Source: JAAYED01 sp040772225 (GTDB lineage Bacteria; Chloroflexota; Anaerolineae; UBA1429). Taken from it: a stretch of 64,000 nt of DNA. Positions 43,907 through 52,255 of the stretch are shown one piece after another. Positions within the stretch are counted from its first letter, which is position 1. Every line of letters starts with the position of its first letter. Under the pieces are notes generated by a model that searched no databases, was not told the origin of the DNA, and saw nothing but the letters and a program-made list of their open reading frames with translations. The DNA lies in the NCBI GenBank assembly GCA_040772225.1, contig JAXGYO010000002.1, positions 1,984,001 through 2,048,000 on the forward strand, given 5' to 3'. The position numbers and the translations under genes are program-made.

Positions 43907-45649
43907 ATGCCCATCACGGACATCAGCTTCCGCATCGGGGGTGAGGCCGGGCAAGGCGTCGAATCGAGCGGCGCCGGCTTTGCGCTCGCCCTGACACGCG
44001 CCGGACTGCAGGTGCTGGGCACGCCCAGCTATTACGAGCGCATTCGCGGCGGCCACAACTTTTTCACGATCCGTGCCATGAGCCAGGCCGAGCCTGTGCG
44101 CTCGCTGGTGGAGCAGGTGGACGTGCTCATCGCTCTCAACATGGAGACCGTGGAGGTCCACAAGGGCGCGGTACGTCCGGGCGGCGTGATCGTCGCCGAC
44201 GCCGAGCTCGAGGCCGAGGGCGCACTTCAGGGCCTTAACGTGCATCTGCTGGCGCTTCCGCTCAAAGAGATCGCTGTGGAGCATGGCAACGAGGTGATGG
44301 CCAATACGGCTGCACTGGCTGTGGCGGCGGCCGCGGTAGGGCTCCCGATAAAGTACATGGTGAGCGTGATCGAGACCAATTTCGGGGCCCGCAGCAAGGC
44401 GATCGCCGATGCCAACACAGCGGTGGCCGAGCACAGCTACGCGCTGGCATCCGAGCGCTTTGGCCTTGTCTATGGCGATTCGCTTGGCTACGTGGAGGAT
44501 GCCCCGCCCCGGCTGCTCCTCGGAGGGAATGTCGCCTTTGGCATGGGCGCCGTCATGTCAGGGCTCAAGTTCGTGGCCGGCTATCCGATGACGCCTTCCA
44601 CCTCCCTGCTCGAGTACCTGTCCGGGCATGCCGATGAGTGGGGACTGGTGGTCAAGCACGCCGAGGACGAGATCGCAGCAGTCAATATGTGCGTGGGCGC
44701 CGCTCACGCCGGTGTGCGCGCCCTGACGGCCACATCCGGTGGCGGTTTCGACCTGATGGTCGAGGGTATCAGCCTGGCCGCGATCACCGAGAACCCGCTG
44801 GTGATCTTTTTGGCGCAACGCCCCGGGCCAGCTACCGGATTGGCGACGCGGACGGCGCAGGCGGATCTGCTCATGGCCATCCACTCATCTCATGGCGAGT
44901 TCGCGCGGATGGTGATCGCGCCGCACACGCCCGAGGAGCATTTCAGCGCGGCCTGCCGCGCCCTCAATATGGCAGAGAAATACCAGTGTCTCGTGATCGT
45001 TCTCTCTGATCAGCAGAGCGCCAGCTCATTTATGTCAAGAGACAAGGATCTCTTTGACCCTGCATCGCTGGTCATCGAGCGCGGCAAGTGGCTGACCTCG
45101 GAGGATCTGGACGCGATGGATGAATACCATCGCTATGCCATCACCGACGATGGCGTGTCGCCGCGCGCCCTGCCTGGGAGCCATCCCAAAGCGGTGTTCC
45201 TCTCCAGCGGCAACGAGCATCGTGAGGATGGCCACATCACCGAGGACCCCGCCATCGTCAAGGCCATGATGGAAAAGCGCCTGCGAAAGCTCGAGGGCCT
45301 CAAGAGCGAGGTCCGGCCGCCGTTGCGGTACGGCCCTGTCGAGGCCGAGGTGACCCTGGTGAGCTGGGGCTCCAGCTACGGGCCGGTGATGGATGCGGTG
45401 GACGCGCTCAATGCCCTTGGCAAGTCCGCCAACATGCTGCACTTTGTGGATCTCTGGCCTTTCCCCGCGGAGGTAGCCCGTGAGGCGCTGTCCGGCGCCC
45501 GTCGTCTGGTGTCCGTCGAAGGGAATGCCATGGCGCAGCTGGCCTACCTGATCCGGGCGCAGACCGGGATCGAGGTGGACCAGCACCTGCTCCGTTACGA
45601 TGGTCGCGGCTTTACCACCGAGTACATACTCGAGCATCTGGAGGGGTGA
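43907..45649 (+). CDS. korA: 2-oxoacid:ferredoxin oxidoreductase, fused gamma-alpha subunit
   Basis: A 580-residue protein. Residues 1-190 are the gamma domain (ISFRIGGEAGQGVESSGAGFA; YYERIRGGHNFFTIR), followed by the alpha domain (GNVAFGMGAVMSGLKFVAGYPMTPSTSLLEYL; HAEDEIAAVNMCVGAAHAGVRALTATSGGGFDLM). With KorB it oxidatively decarboxylates a 2-oxoacid such as 2-oxoglutarate or pyruvate, reducing ferredoxin. AGGAGG precedes ATG 43907. A double palindrome lies just upstream. Confidence 0.93.
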   Translation: MPITDISFRIGGEAGQGVESSGAGFALALTRAGLQVLGTPSYYERIRGGHNFFTIRAMSQAEPVRSLVEQVDVLIALNMETVEVHKGAVRPGGVIVADAELEAEGALQGLNVHLLALPLKEIAVEHGNEVMANTAALAVAAAAVGLPIKYMVSVIETNFGARSKAIADANTAVAEHSYALASERFGLVYGDSLGYVEDAPPRLLLGGNVAFGMGAVMSGLKFVAGYPMTPSTSLLEYLSGHADEWGLVVKHAEDEIAAVNMCVGAAHAGVRALTATSGGGFDLMVEGISLAAITENPLVIFLAQRPGPATGLATRTAQADLLMAIHSSHGEFARMVIAPHTPEEHFSAACRALNMAEKYQCLVIVLSDQQSASSFMSRDKDLFDPASLVIERGKWLTSEDLDAMDEYHRYAITDDGVSPRALPGSHPKAVFLSSGNEHREDGHITEDPAIVKAMMEKRLRKLEGLKSEVRPPLRYGPVEAEVTLVSWGSSYGPVMDAVDALNALGKSANMLHFVDLWPFPAEVAREALSGARRLVSVEGNAMAQLAYLIRAQTGIEVDQHLLRYDGRGFTTEYILEHLEG

Positions 45650-45651
45650 AC

Positions 45652-46530
45652 ATGGCGACAGTGCAAGATTACGCTGTAGATGTCCGGCCCACCTGGTGCC
45701 CCGGCTGTGGCGATTACGGCATCTGGAACGCGCTTAAACGCGCCTTTGTGCAGGCGGGCTATGCCCCCGAGGACATCTTTATGGTGACCGGGGTGGGCTG
45801 CGGCAGCAAGCAGAATGACTATATGCGGATCAACGGGCTGCACACGCTGCATGGCCGCAGCCTGGCGGTTGCCACCGGTGTGCGCCTCGCCAATACCGGG
45901 CGCAAGGTGATCACCGTCCATGGCGACGGCGATGGCTATGGCGAGGGCGGAAACCATTTCCTGCATACGGTGCGCCGAAATATGGGATTTGTGGACCTGG
46001 TGGAGAACAACCAGGTCTATGGCCTGACGCGTGGACAGGTCTCTCCCACCAGCCGGCTGGGTTTCCGTTCATCGACCTCCCCCACCGGCTCGCTGGACCG
46101 CCCCATCAATCCGCTGGCCCTGGCACTCTCGCAGGGAGCGACCTTTGTGGCACGGGGGCTGTCCCTGGATCTGCCTCAGATGCAGTACTTGATTACGGAG
46201 GCCCTCAAGCACCGCGGTTACGCCTTGATCGACGTGCTGCAGGTGTGCGTCTCGTATAACCGGGCCATGGGCTATGACTGGTATCGCGAGCGCGCCTACA
46301 AGGTGGAGGAGGAAGAGGGTTACGATGCCTCGGACCGCACGGCCGCCATGGCCAGGGCCCTCGAGTATCCAGGCAGTGACCGGATTCCGACCGGTATTCT
46401 GTTCCGGACCGAGGACGTGCCCGCATATGAAGAGGGCATCGCGACGCTGGAGGCCGGACCCCTCGTGGATCAGCCGCTGCGCACGCGCCCCCTGGAGGAC
46501 TATGAGGCCCTGCTGAGCGAGCACCTTTAG
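45652..46530 (+). CDS. korB: 2-oxoacid:ferredoxin oxidoreductase beta subunit
   Basis: A 292-residue thiamine diphosphate subunit with the cluster Cys pair WCPGCGDYGI (about 16-25), a third Cys in GVGCGSKQNDY, and the ThDP/Mg motif GDGDGYGEGGNHFLHTVRRN...VENNQVYGLTRGQ. It starts two bases after korA; the GTG two codons earlier is an alternative. No separate delta/ferredoxin subunit follows. Confidence 0.94.
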   Translation: MATVQDYAVDVRPTWCPGCGDYGIWNALKRAFVQAGYAPEDIFMVTGVGCGSKQNDYMRINGLHTLHGRSLAVATGVRLANTGRKVITVHGDGDGYGEGGNHFLHTVRRNMGFVDLVENNQVYGLTRGQVSPTSRLGFRSSTSPTGSLDRPINPLALALSQGATFVARGLSLDLPQMQYLITEALKHRGYALIDVLQVCVSYNRAMGYDWYRERAYKVEEEEGYDASDRTAAMARALEYPGSDRIPTGILFRTEDVPAYEEGIATLEAGPLVDQPLRTRPLEDYEALLSEHL

Positions 46531-46563
46531 GCGCGCGGTGCGAGGGGCGAAAGGAGCGCCGCC

Positions 46564-47046
46564 GTGAGCGTTACAGTTTACAGCACGCCGACCTGTCCCT
46601 ATTGCCGGCAGGTGACCAGCTATCTGCAGAGCCGCGGCATTCCCTTTGAGGAGCGGGATGTGAGCCGTGACGCGGCCGCGGCCCAGGAGATGGTCCGTGT
46701 CTCGGGCCAGCAGGGTGTGCCGGTGACCGTGGTGGACGGACACGTGATTGTGGGCTACGACCGGACGCGCCTGGATGAGGCCCTGGCGGCTGCGCAGCGG
46801 CCCCGTCTGGGGGCTGCGGTGGCCGATGCCAGTGGCGGAGGCGCGTATGTGGGCCGCGTGAGTCCCGGCGGTGCTGCCGAGCGTGCCGGCCTGGCCCCGG
46901 GGGATGTAATTCTCTCGTTCGCCGGGCGGACGGTACGGAGCGCGGTGCATCTGGAACAGTTACTGGCGGGCGTGCAGCCCGGCAGCCGCATCCCGGTCGA
47001 GTACCGGCGCGGAGAGCGGTCGGCGCACACAACATTGTCGTTCTGA
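46564..47046 (+). CDS. Glutaredoxin-PDZ fusion protein
   Basis: A 160-residue protein. Residues 1-78 are a glutaredoxin with active site STPTCPYCRQ (Cys 11 and 14), the cis-Pro loop GVPVTVVD and C-terminal GYDRTRLDEAL. Residues 83-160 are a PDZ-like domain (GAYVGRVSPGGAAERAGLAPGDVILSFAG). It has no signal peptide, so it acts in the cytoplasm. It probably reduces disulfides on a client held by the PDZ domain. The start is GTG with AGGAGC upstream. Confidence 0.85.
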   Translation: MSVTVYSTPTCPYCRQVTSYLQSRGIPFEERDVSRDAAAAQEMVRVSGQQGVPVTVVDGHVIVGYDRTRLDEALAAAQRPRLGAAVADASGGGAYVGRVSPGGAAERAGLAPGDVILSFAGRTVRSAVHLEQLLAGVQPGSRIPVEYRRGERSAHTTLSF

Positions 47047-47102
47047 ACAGGCGCTTGCCCGCAAGGCAGGGGCCAAGAAGGGATTATCGCAGGAGGTATC
47101 GT

Positions 47103-47600
47103 ATGGCTGTGAGTGAAGAGTCCGTGGGTGCCCTCAGCGAGGCGCTCAAGCTGGAGCAGGACGGGTATGCGTTCTACGTCCAGGCCGCTGAAAAGGTCAA
47201 GGACGAGACGTGCAAAGAGATGTTGCTGTCGCTTGCGGACGACGAAAAAGTTCACGAGGCCATGATCGCCAGGCAGCTGCAGGCGCTGGAGACCGAGGGC
47301 GGATTTGTGGTTATCCCCGGCATTTCGGCCGGTGAGGTTGACCTGAGCGCTCAACTGTTTCCTCCCGATCCTGCGGTCGTCGAAGGCAAGGTCGCAGATA
47401 TGGCTTCCGAGCTGGATGCCATCTTGATGGCGTTGGAGGTGGAGAGCGCCAGCTATGACCATTACCGCAAGGCTTGCACGGCGACCGAGGATGTCGAGGG
47501 TCAGAATATGTTCCGCTGGCTGGCAGGCGCTGAACTGACCCATTTCAACATCCTGATGAGCAACTATGAGGCCATCAACCAGCGGGCCACCTGGGCCTAG
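47103..47600 (+). CDS. Ferritin-like (rubrerythrin-type) protein
   Basis: A 165-residue four-helix protein with likely metal-ligand stretches LEQDGYAFY, DDEKVHEAM, LEVESASYDHY and GAELTHFNIL. No rubredoxin domain and no GSLK-type tag (it ends NQRATWA). AGGAGG lies before ATG 47103. It belongs with the next gene, also ferritin-like, at the end of the stress island. Confidence 0.8.
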   Translation: MAVSEESVGALSEALKLEQDGYAFYVQAAEKVKDETCKEMLLSLADDEKVHEAMIARQLQALETEGGFVVIPGISAGEVDLSAQLFPPDPAVVEGKVADMASELDAILMALEVESASYDHYRKACTATEDVEGQNMFRWLAGAELTHFNILMSNYEAINQRATWA

Positions 47601-47626
47601 CCGATCTCAGTACAAGGAGCAATAGC

Positions 47627-48148
47627 ATGACTGCAGCGACAGAGATTCTCAAGACGGGTATGAGCACCGAGCTCTGGGGACAGCGCTTTTACCGTGAGGC
47701 GGTGGCCCGTACAGAGTCCGAGGATGGCAAAAAGATCTTTGAGAGCCTGGTGGAGGAAGAAGGACGCCACCTCGATATCCTGCGGGGTGAGTACGCGGCC
47801 CTGACCAAGAGCACCGAGTGGGTGTCGCTGGACGAGGCTTTGGCGATGGCCGAGTCGGTGGATCCGTTGGCGATTTTCCCGGACGCGAATGCTGTGGAGC
47901 AACTGATCCCGGCAGAGGCCACCGATGAAGAGGCTCTCAAGCTGGCGATGGATTTTGAGCGGCGCGGGTACACGCTCTATGCGCAGGCCGCGGAGGATGC
48001 CGAGACGGACGAGGAGCGCAAGCTGTGGGAGCACCTGGCCAAAGCCGAGGACAAGCACTATAGCTTCCTCCAGGAGACGTACGAGTATCTGGTGAACGAC
48101 GGCGTATGGTTCTATGATGACCAGGAGCTGCCGTTCTTTGAGGGCTAG
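47627..48148 (+). CDS. Ferritin-like (rubrerythrin-type) protein
   Basis: A 173-residue four-helix protein: STELWGQRFYREAV, EEEGRHLDIL, FERRGYTLYAQAAE and KAEDKHYSFL mark the four helices with Glu/His ligands. The first helix has TEL where others have an E in the Exx(Y/H) pattern. It lies 26 nt after the preceding ferritin-like gene and may be a paralogue. No cargo tag. Confidence 0.8.
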   Translation: MTAATEILKTGMSTELWGQRFYREAVARTESEDGKKIFESLVEEEGRHLDILRGEYAALTKSTEWVSLDEALAMAESVDPLAIFPDANAVEQLIPAEATDEEALKLAMDFERRGYTLYAQAAEDAETDEERKLWEHLAKAEDKHYSFLQETYEYLVNDGVWFYDDQELPFFEG

Positions 48149-48184
48149 TTCGCACGTACGATACTGCAGGGAGGATCGCAGCCG

Positions 48185-48901
48185 TTGATCGGAACGCTTC
48201 TAAACATAGCGACCGTCCTGTTGGGGGGCGGGCTGGGCACACTTTTGGGTGACCGCCTGCCCCAGCCCATTCGTGAAACCGTGATGCATGGCGTGGGCCT
48301 GGTGACGCTGGTGGTCGGGATGCAACTCACCCTGGAGACCCAGAATATCCTGATCGTCCTGCTCAGCGTCGTCATCGGGGGCATTCTGGGTGAGTGGTGG
48401 CGCATCTCCGCCGGCCTGGACCGGGCCAGTGAGTGGCTGCGGGAGCGCGTCGCGCGCAGGCTGGGGGAGCGACGCATGGGGCGCTTTTCCGAAGGCTTTA
48501 TCACCGCTAGCCTGGTCTTTTGCGTGGGGCCCATGACCATTCTGGGTTCGATTCAGGATGGTTTGAGTGGTGATTTCTCGCTGCTCTCGATCAAGTCGGT
48601 ACTCGATGGGTTCACCGCCATGGCGCTGGGCTCCAGCCTGGGGGTTGGCGTCCTCTTTTCCATCGTGACCCTGCTCCTGTACCAGGGGGGCCTGACGTTG
48701 CTGGCCGGGGTGGCGGATCAGTTGCTCACGCAGCCGATGATCGCCGAGATGACCGCCACGGGCGGGGTGCTGATCCTGGCCATTGGGCTGTTGCTGCTGG
48801 ATATCCGCCAGATTCGCGTGGCCAACTTGCTCCCCGCGCTCGTGATCGCTCCGGCGATCGTGGCGGCCTTGACGGCGCTGGGGATCCCCCTGGCCCCCTG
48901 A
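48185..48901 (+). CDS. DUF554 family membrane protein
   Basis: A 238-residue membrane protein with about six to seven helices; GTLLNIATVLLGGGLGTLLGDRLP at the N-terminus and FCVGPMTILGSIQDGLSGDFSLLSIKSVLDGF in the middle are hallmarks of DUF554 (YdfK-like). The start is TTG 48185 with GGGAGG about 11 nt upstream. Function in the family is unknown. Confidence 0.88.
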   Translation: MIGTLLNIATVLLGGGLGTLLGDRLPQPIRETVMHGVGLVTLVVGMQLTLETQNILIVLLSVVIGGILGEWWRISAGLDRASEWLRERVARRLGERRMGRFSEGFITASLVFCVGPMTILGSIQDGLSGDFSLLSIKSVLDGFTAMALGSSLGVGVLFSIVTLLLYQGGLTLLAGVADQLLTQPMIAEMTATGGVLILAIGLLLLDIRQIRVANLLPALVIAPAIVAALTALGIPLAP

Positions 48902-48925
48902 TCTACCGGTTCGAGGAGAGGGAAG

Positions 48926-49756
48926 ATGCAAATCGGATGCAACACACTCTATGGAGGCGGTGCACTGGGTGCCACCACCGACTTCACGGTAGACGAGCTC
49001 CGGCTCTCGCTGGACAGGAACGCCGCGCTGGGTTACGAGACGGTAGAATACTCGCACCTCTGCCATCTCACGCCTGAGGAGGCGATGGGCATCGGCGCCT
49101 ACACCCGGGAGCTGGGCATGCGGCCCTGGTCGGTCCATGCCGAGGCTCCCACGGGCTTTGTACTGGGTCATACCCCCGAGGAGGCGGCCGGCTATCTGGT
49201 CAATGCTGTCGAGGTCTGCCATGCGGTGGGTGCGCAGGTCGTGGTGGTGCACGCTCCGATCCTGCTGGGTCTGACGCTGGGCGATCTGCCCGACATACGG
49301 TTACTGCTGGCCCAGGATTTGGGCGCGCTGTCTCCGGGTGTTGCGCGTGCGGCAGAGTTGGGCGTGGAGCTGGCGCTGGAGAATGGTCGCGCCCTGGCGC
49401 ACTGGGTCTATATCCTGAGCCTGCTGGAGCGTATCGACCACCCGCATGTGGGCGCCTGCGTGGACTCGGGTCACGCCAATCTGGGCGACCTGGGGGCCCC
49501 GCGCGCCATCCGCATGGCGGGTCCCCGGCTGCGCACGCTGCACCTGCATGACAACTACGGCGAGGTGGATGATCATCTGCCCCCCGGACGGGGAACGATC
49601 GACTGGGCTGACCTTTTTGCGGCGCTGGCGGAGGTGGGCTATGCACGGCCTCTGCAGCTGGAGTTGACCGACCGGGCGCCGCATCGTGATTACGACCAGG
49701 CGCTGGAACAGCGGCAGGGGATTGAGAACACGCGGCGTTTCGCCGGGATCGCCTGA
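48926..49756 (+). CDS. Sugar phosphate isomerase/epimerase-like TIM-barrel protein
   Basis: A 276-residue protein of the xylose-isomerase-like/AP-endonuclease-2 superfamily. Likely metal ligands: VEYSHL, VHAEAP, VVVVHAP, ALENGRA, ACVDSGHAN, LHLHDNYGEVDDHLPPGRGTIDW. The reaction is unknown. GAGAGGG precedes the ATG. A perfect hairpin terminator follows. Confidence 0.86.
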   Translation: MQIGCNTLYGGGALGATTDFTVDELRLSLDRNAALGYETVEYSHLCHLTPEEAMGIGAYTRELGMRPWSVHAEAPTGFVLGHTPEEAAGYLVNAVEVCHAVGAQVVVVHAPILLGLTLGDLPDIRLLLAQDLGALSPGVARAAELGVELALENGRALAHWVYILSLLERIDHPHVGACVDSGHANLGDLGAPRAIRMAGPRLRTLHLHDNYGEVDDHLPPGRGTIDWADLFAALAEVGYARPLQLELTDRAPHRDYDQALEQRQGIENTRRFAGIA

Positions 49757-49772
49757 CGACGCCGGTAGAGAG

Positions 49773-49815
49773 CGCGTCCCGCAGACCGTACGGTCTGCGG
49801 GACGCGTTTGGTTTT
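49773..49815 (+). terminator. Bidirectional terminator
   Basis: A perfect 34-bp palindrome (49773-49806, centre between 49789 and 49790) followed by TTTGGTTTT. It lies between convergent genes and can serve both. Confidence 0.85.
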
Positions 49816-49824
49816 CTCCGGCGG

Positions 49825-50508
49825 TCAGCTCCCTGACTTGGGTATGTACTGGCTTACCTTTGCCGCCAGGTTGGCCAGTGGCATGCTCTGCAGCCAGACC
49901 CGTCCCGGACCCTTGAGAGTGGCCAGGAACAGGCCCTCGCCGCTGAACAGGGCGTTGGTCAGGCCCTTGACCTGCTCGATGTCATACTCGACAGAGGGGT
50001 CATACAGGCCGATGTGGCCGGGGTCGACACGCATCACCTGGCCCCCCTGCAGCGTGTACTCGCGCACGTCGCCGGCCAGTTCCAGAAAGACGAGCCCGGG
50101 TCCGGTGACCTTCTGCAGGATGAATCCCTCGCCGCCAAACAGCCCCGCCCCCAGCCGTTTGCGGAAGAACATCTCCAGCTTGACACTGGGTTGCGCGGCC
50201 ATAAAGGCATCCTTCTGGCAGATCAGGCTCTGGCCCGCCTGCAGGTCAAAGGCCAGGATGGTGCCCGGCGCCTCCGGGGTGAAGGTGATGCTGGCCTCGC
50301 CACTCTGGCAGGAGTAGGTGGTCATGAACAGAGACTCGCCTGCCAGGGCACGTCTGAGGCCGGCGCCCAGGCCACCGTGCGTGTTGGTCTCCATCTTGAT
50401 ATCACCCATCATCCAGGCCATGCCGCCGCTCTCAGTATAGAGACCCTCGCCAGCGCGCAGGGTAACGTCCATCGAGGGCAACAATCCACCGACGATCTTG
50501 TACTCCAT
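49825..50508 (-). CDS. AIM24/TIGR00266-family protein
   Basis: A 227-residue beta-rich protein with repeats of Gly-rich strands (GEGLYTESGGMAWMMGDIKMETN; FRKRLGAGLFGGEGFILQKVTGPGLVFLELAGDV; GEGLFLATLKGPGRVWLQSMPL) typical of the family. No catalytic motif. The biochemical role of the bacterial members is not known. Confidence 0.88.
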   Translation of the reverse strand: MEYKIVGGLLPSMDVTLRAGEGLYTESGGMAWMMGDIKMETNTHGGLGAGLRRALAGESLFMTTYSCQSGEASITFTPEAPGTILAFDLQAGQSLICQKDAFMAAQPSVKLEMFFRKRLGAGLFGGEGFILQKVTGPGLVFLELAGDVREYTLQGGQVMRVDPGHIGLYDPSVEYDIEQVKGLTNALFSGEGLFLATLKGPGRVWLQSMPLANLAAKVSQYIPKSGS

Positions 50509-50581
50509 CTTGCCACTCCTTCTTGGCGCGAGGTTCGGGCCAGCCGGCCGCGGGCCGCATCATCCATCTATACGTGTGGGT

Positions 50582-51271
50582 TCATTCGCCGTTGCGCTCA
50601 GGGCGGCCCCGTGTCTGCCGCATTGGGATCGGAATGCGGGCGGTGTCCCGCTCAAAGCGCTCCATGGTGCGGCCCAGATCGGAGCGCGTCTCCGCCAGAT
50701 ATTGTTGCAACCCATCCCTGACGGCCGCGACAAGGCGCTGACGGCGCTCCTCAGCGGCCTGGCCTGCGTACAGGCTCGCCAGCAGTTCAGCGCTGAAGGA
50801 TAGCTCCACGCCACCCTCTGCTGCGCGGTTGAAAAAGTACGCTCTGGACAGCTCAATGCCTGGGGCTGTCGAGGGCGAAACTGTCACGTCCACGGCCGCC
50901 AGGCTTGCACTGAGTGTTGCGATGAGCGCCGCATTGGCTCCGCCAATCCGGGCAGCGGGCTCGCGCTCGTCGCAGGCATCGATGCTGACGATCGCCATGC
51001 TGTGTTCGACCAGTACATCCAGCCGGGCCTCACGGGCGCGCAGCGGAGAGATACGCAACTCGGGGCGCGCAGCGTGCGCCAGGAACAGGTAGAGATTGTG
51101 GTCGCCGCCGGCCAGTTCGGTGGCCAGTTCGGCTGTATAGGGTGCCAGGGTGCCGCCGTGAAGTGCGACAATGGAGATGGCATCTCCCGGCTGCCGCAGG
51201 ATCAGATCATAGTCGATGCCGCAGGTCGCGCAGAGCACCACATCCGTGTACGAGACAGGCATTTGTACCAA
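50582..51271 (-). CDS. Poly-gamma-glutamate hydrolase-like protein
   Basis: A 229-residue protein whose N-terminal half (ISIVALHGGTLAPYTAELATELAGGDHNLYLFL) fits the PF05908/DUF867 family of zinc-dependent poly-gamma-glutamate hydrolases, with His in LHGG and Glu in TAELA as likely ligands. The C-terminal 60 residues are Arg/Glu-rich and probably variable. The start is TTG 51271 with AGGAGG six bases upstream; the ATG three codons later is badly spaced. No phage genes are nearby, though the family is common in phages. Confidence 0.65.
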   Translation of the reverse strand: MVQMPVSYTDVVLCATCGIDYDLILRQPGDAISIVALHGGTLAPYTAELATELAGGDHNLYLFLAHAARPELRISPLRAREARLDVLVEHSMAIVSIDACDEREPAARIGGANAALIATLSASLAAVDVTVSPSTAPGIELSRAYFFNRAAEGGVELSFSAELLASLYAGQAAEERRQRLVAAVRDGLQQYLAETRSDLGRTMERFERDTARIPIPMRQTRGRPERNGE

Positions 51272-51304
51272 GGGTTGCCTCCTTGAGGTGGTATGGAGCG
51301 AGGA

Positions 51305-52102
51305 TCAGTCGTGTGAGGATGCCTGTGGCCGGCGGGGTTGCCGCGTGTCTCCGGCGAGATCCTCGGATTGGCGGCCGCCGTGCTGGGCTGAGGTGCCCAT
51401 GCCTGCGCCGCCAGCCATCGTGTTCATGACCCGCAGCCAGACATCGCCCTCCGGGCCAAATGGCTCACCGCGGAAGCGGTGGTCGCACTTGCGTATGTAT
51501 TCGGAGAGATCGGCGAGCATCGTCCGGTAGCGTTCCACCTGGGGCTCCAAAATGCGCTTGAGCGTGACCTCATCCGTGACGTGCTCCAGCGCCATGGCAA
51601 GATGGGGCAGACACAGGCCGTCGCTGCTGGCATAGGCACTGGCCAGGCGCTCGTCGTCGATCGAGGCCACCAGCAGCGCGGCATAGTCGCGCTCGGCCTT
51701 TTTCTGAACCGTGCAGGCCGGGCAGGGCTCTTCAGGTTTCAGTCTGTTCGCCAGCGGCACGCCGGTCGCGGCCCGGCCGCGAAGCCGATCCGCGAACGAA
51801 CCCCGCTCCAGGGAGCCCCCTGCCACGATACCCGTGAGCCGGCGCAGGACGGACTCATAGATCAGAGCGATGCCCAGCGACCGTCCCGGGCGTCCGTGGA
51901 GCATGGCTACATGCTCGCGGCAAAAGCCATAGGATGACTTTAGTTTCTCGCGCACATCGGGGTCGAGCACAGCTTCATAGAGCAGCATGTCCAGATACCG
52001 GTCCGTGGTGCGGTACGCCAGCCGGCAGATGGGGCAGCCAGCCAGGCGCTGGGCGTCCACCAGTTCAAAAAAGGGCGTGTGCTTGCCGGAGCGATCGGTC
52101 AC
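51305..52102 (-). CDS. DUF6062 family protein
   Basis: A 265-residue protein with repeated Cys/His pairs: GCPICRLA (about 22-29), GFCREHVAML, CPACTVQKKAERDY, and GLCLPHLAMAL, suggesting two zinc- or cluster-binding sites of the C-x2-C...C-x2-H kind. The tail after 240 is low-complexity. The start is GTG 52102 with GAGGAGG seven bases before it. Function unknown. It sits 33 nt upstream of the hydrolase-like gene in the same direction. Confidence 0.8.
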   Translation of the reverse strand: MTDRSGKHTPFFELVDAQRLAGCPICRLAYRTTDRYLDMLLYEAVLDPDVREKLKSSYGFCREHVAMLHGRPGRSLGIALIYESVLRRLTGIVAGGSLERGSFADRLRGRAATGVPLANRLKPEEPCPACTVQKKAERDYAALLVASIDDERLASAYASSDGLCLPHLAMALEHVTDEVTLKRILEPQVERYRTMLADLSEYIRKCDHRFRGEPFGPEGDVWLRVMNTMAGGAGMGTSAQHGGRQSEDLAGDTRQPRRPQASSHD

Positions 52103-52132
52103 CTGACCCTCCTCTCGTCTCACTCAGTCAGC

Positions 52133-52161
52133 AGTATAGCATCGCCCGTTTGCCGGGCCAA
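52133..52161 (-). promoter_or_regulatory. Promoter for the DUF6062 gene
   Basis: On the minus strand: TTGGCC (52161-52156), 17 nt, TATACT (52138-52133) preceded by TGC. Confidence 0.6.
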
Positions 52162-52184
52162 TGGCGCGGCAGCGCGTGGGTGCG

Positions 52185-52214
52185 TTGACAGCGCAGGCTC
52201 GGTCACGCGATAAT
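52185..52214 (+). promoter_or_regulatory. Promoter for the SDR gene
   Basis: TTGACA (52185-52190), 18 nt, GATAAT (52209-52214), about 40 nt before ATG 52256; back to back with the DUF6062 promoter. Confidence 0.6.
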
Positions 52215-52255
52215 GCGCGGGCGTGGGCATAGCGATCAAGTGGGGGAGGCGTGCG

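Noticed and set aside
47103..48148. Further encapsulin cargo among the single ferritin-like proteins
   Set aside because: Their C-termini (and that of the one at 39940) carry no GSL-type tag.
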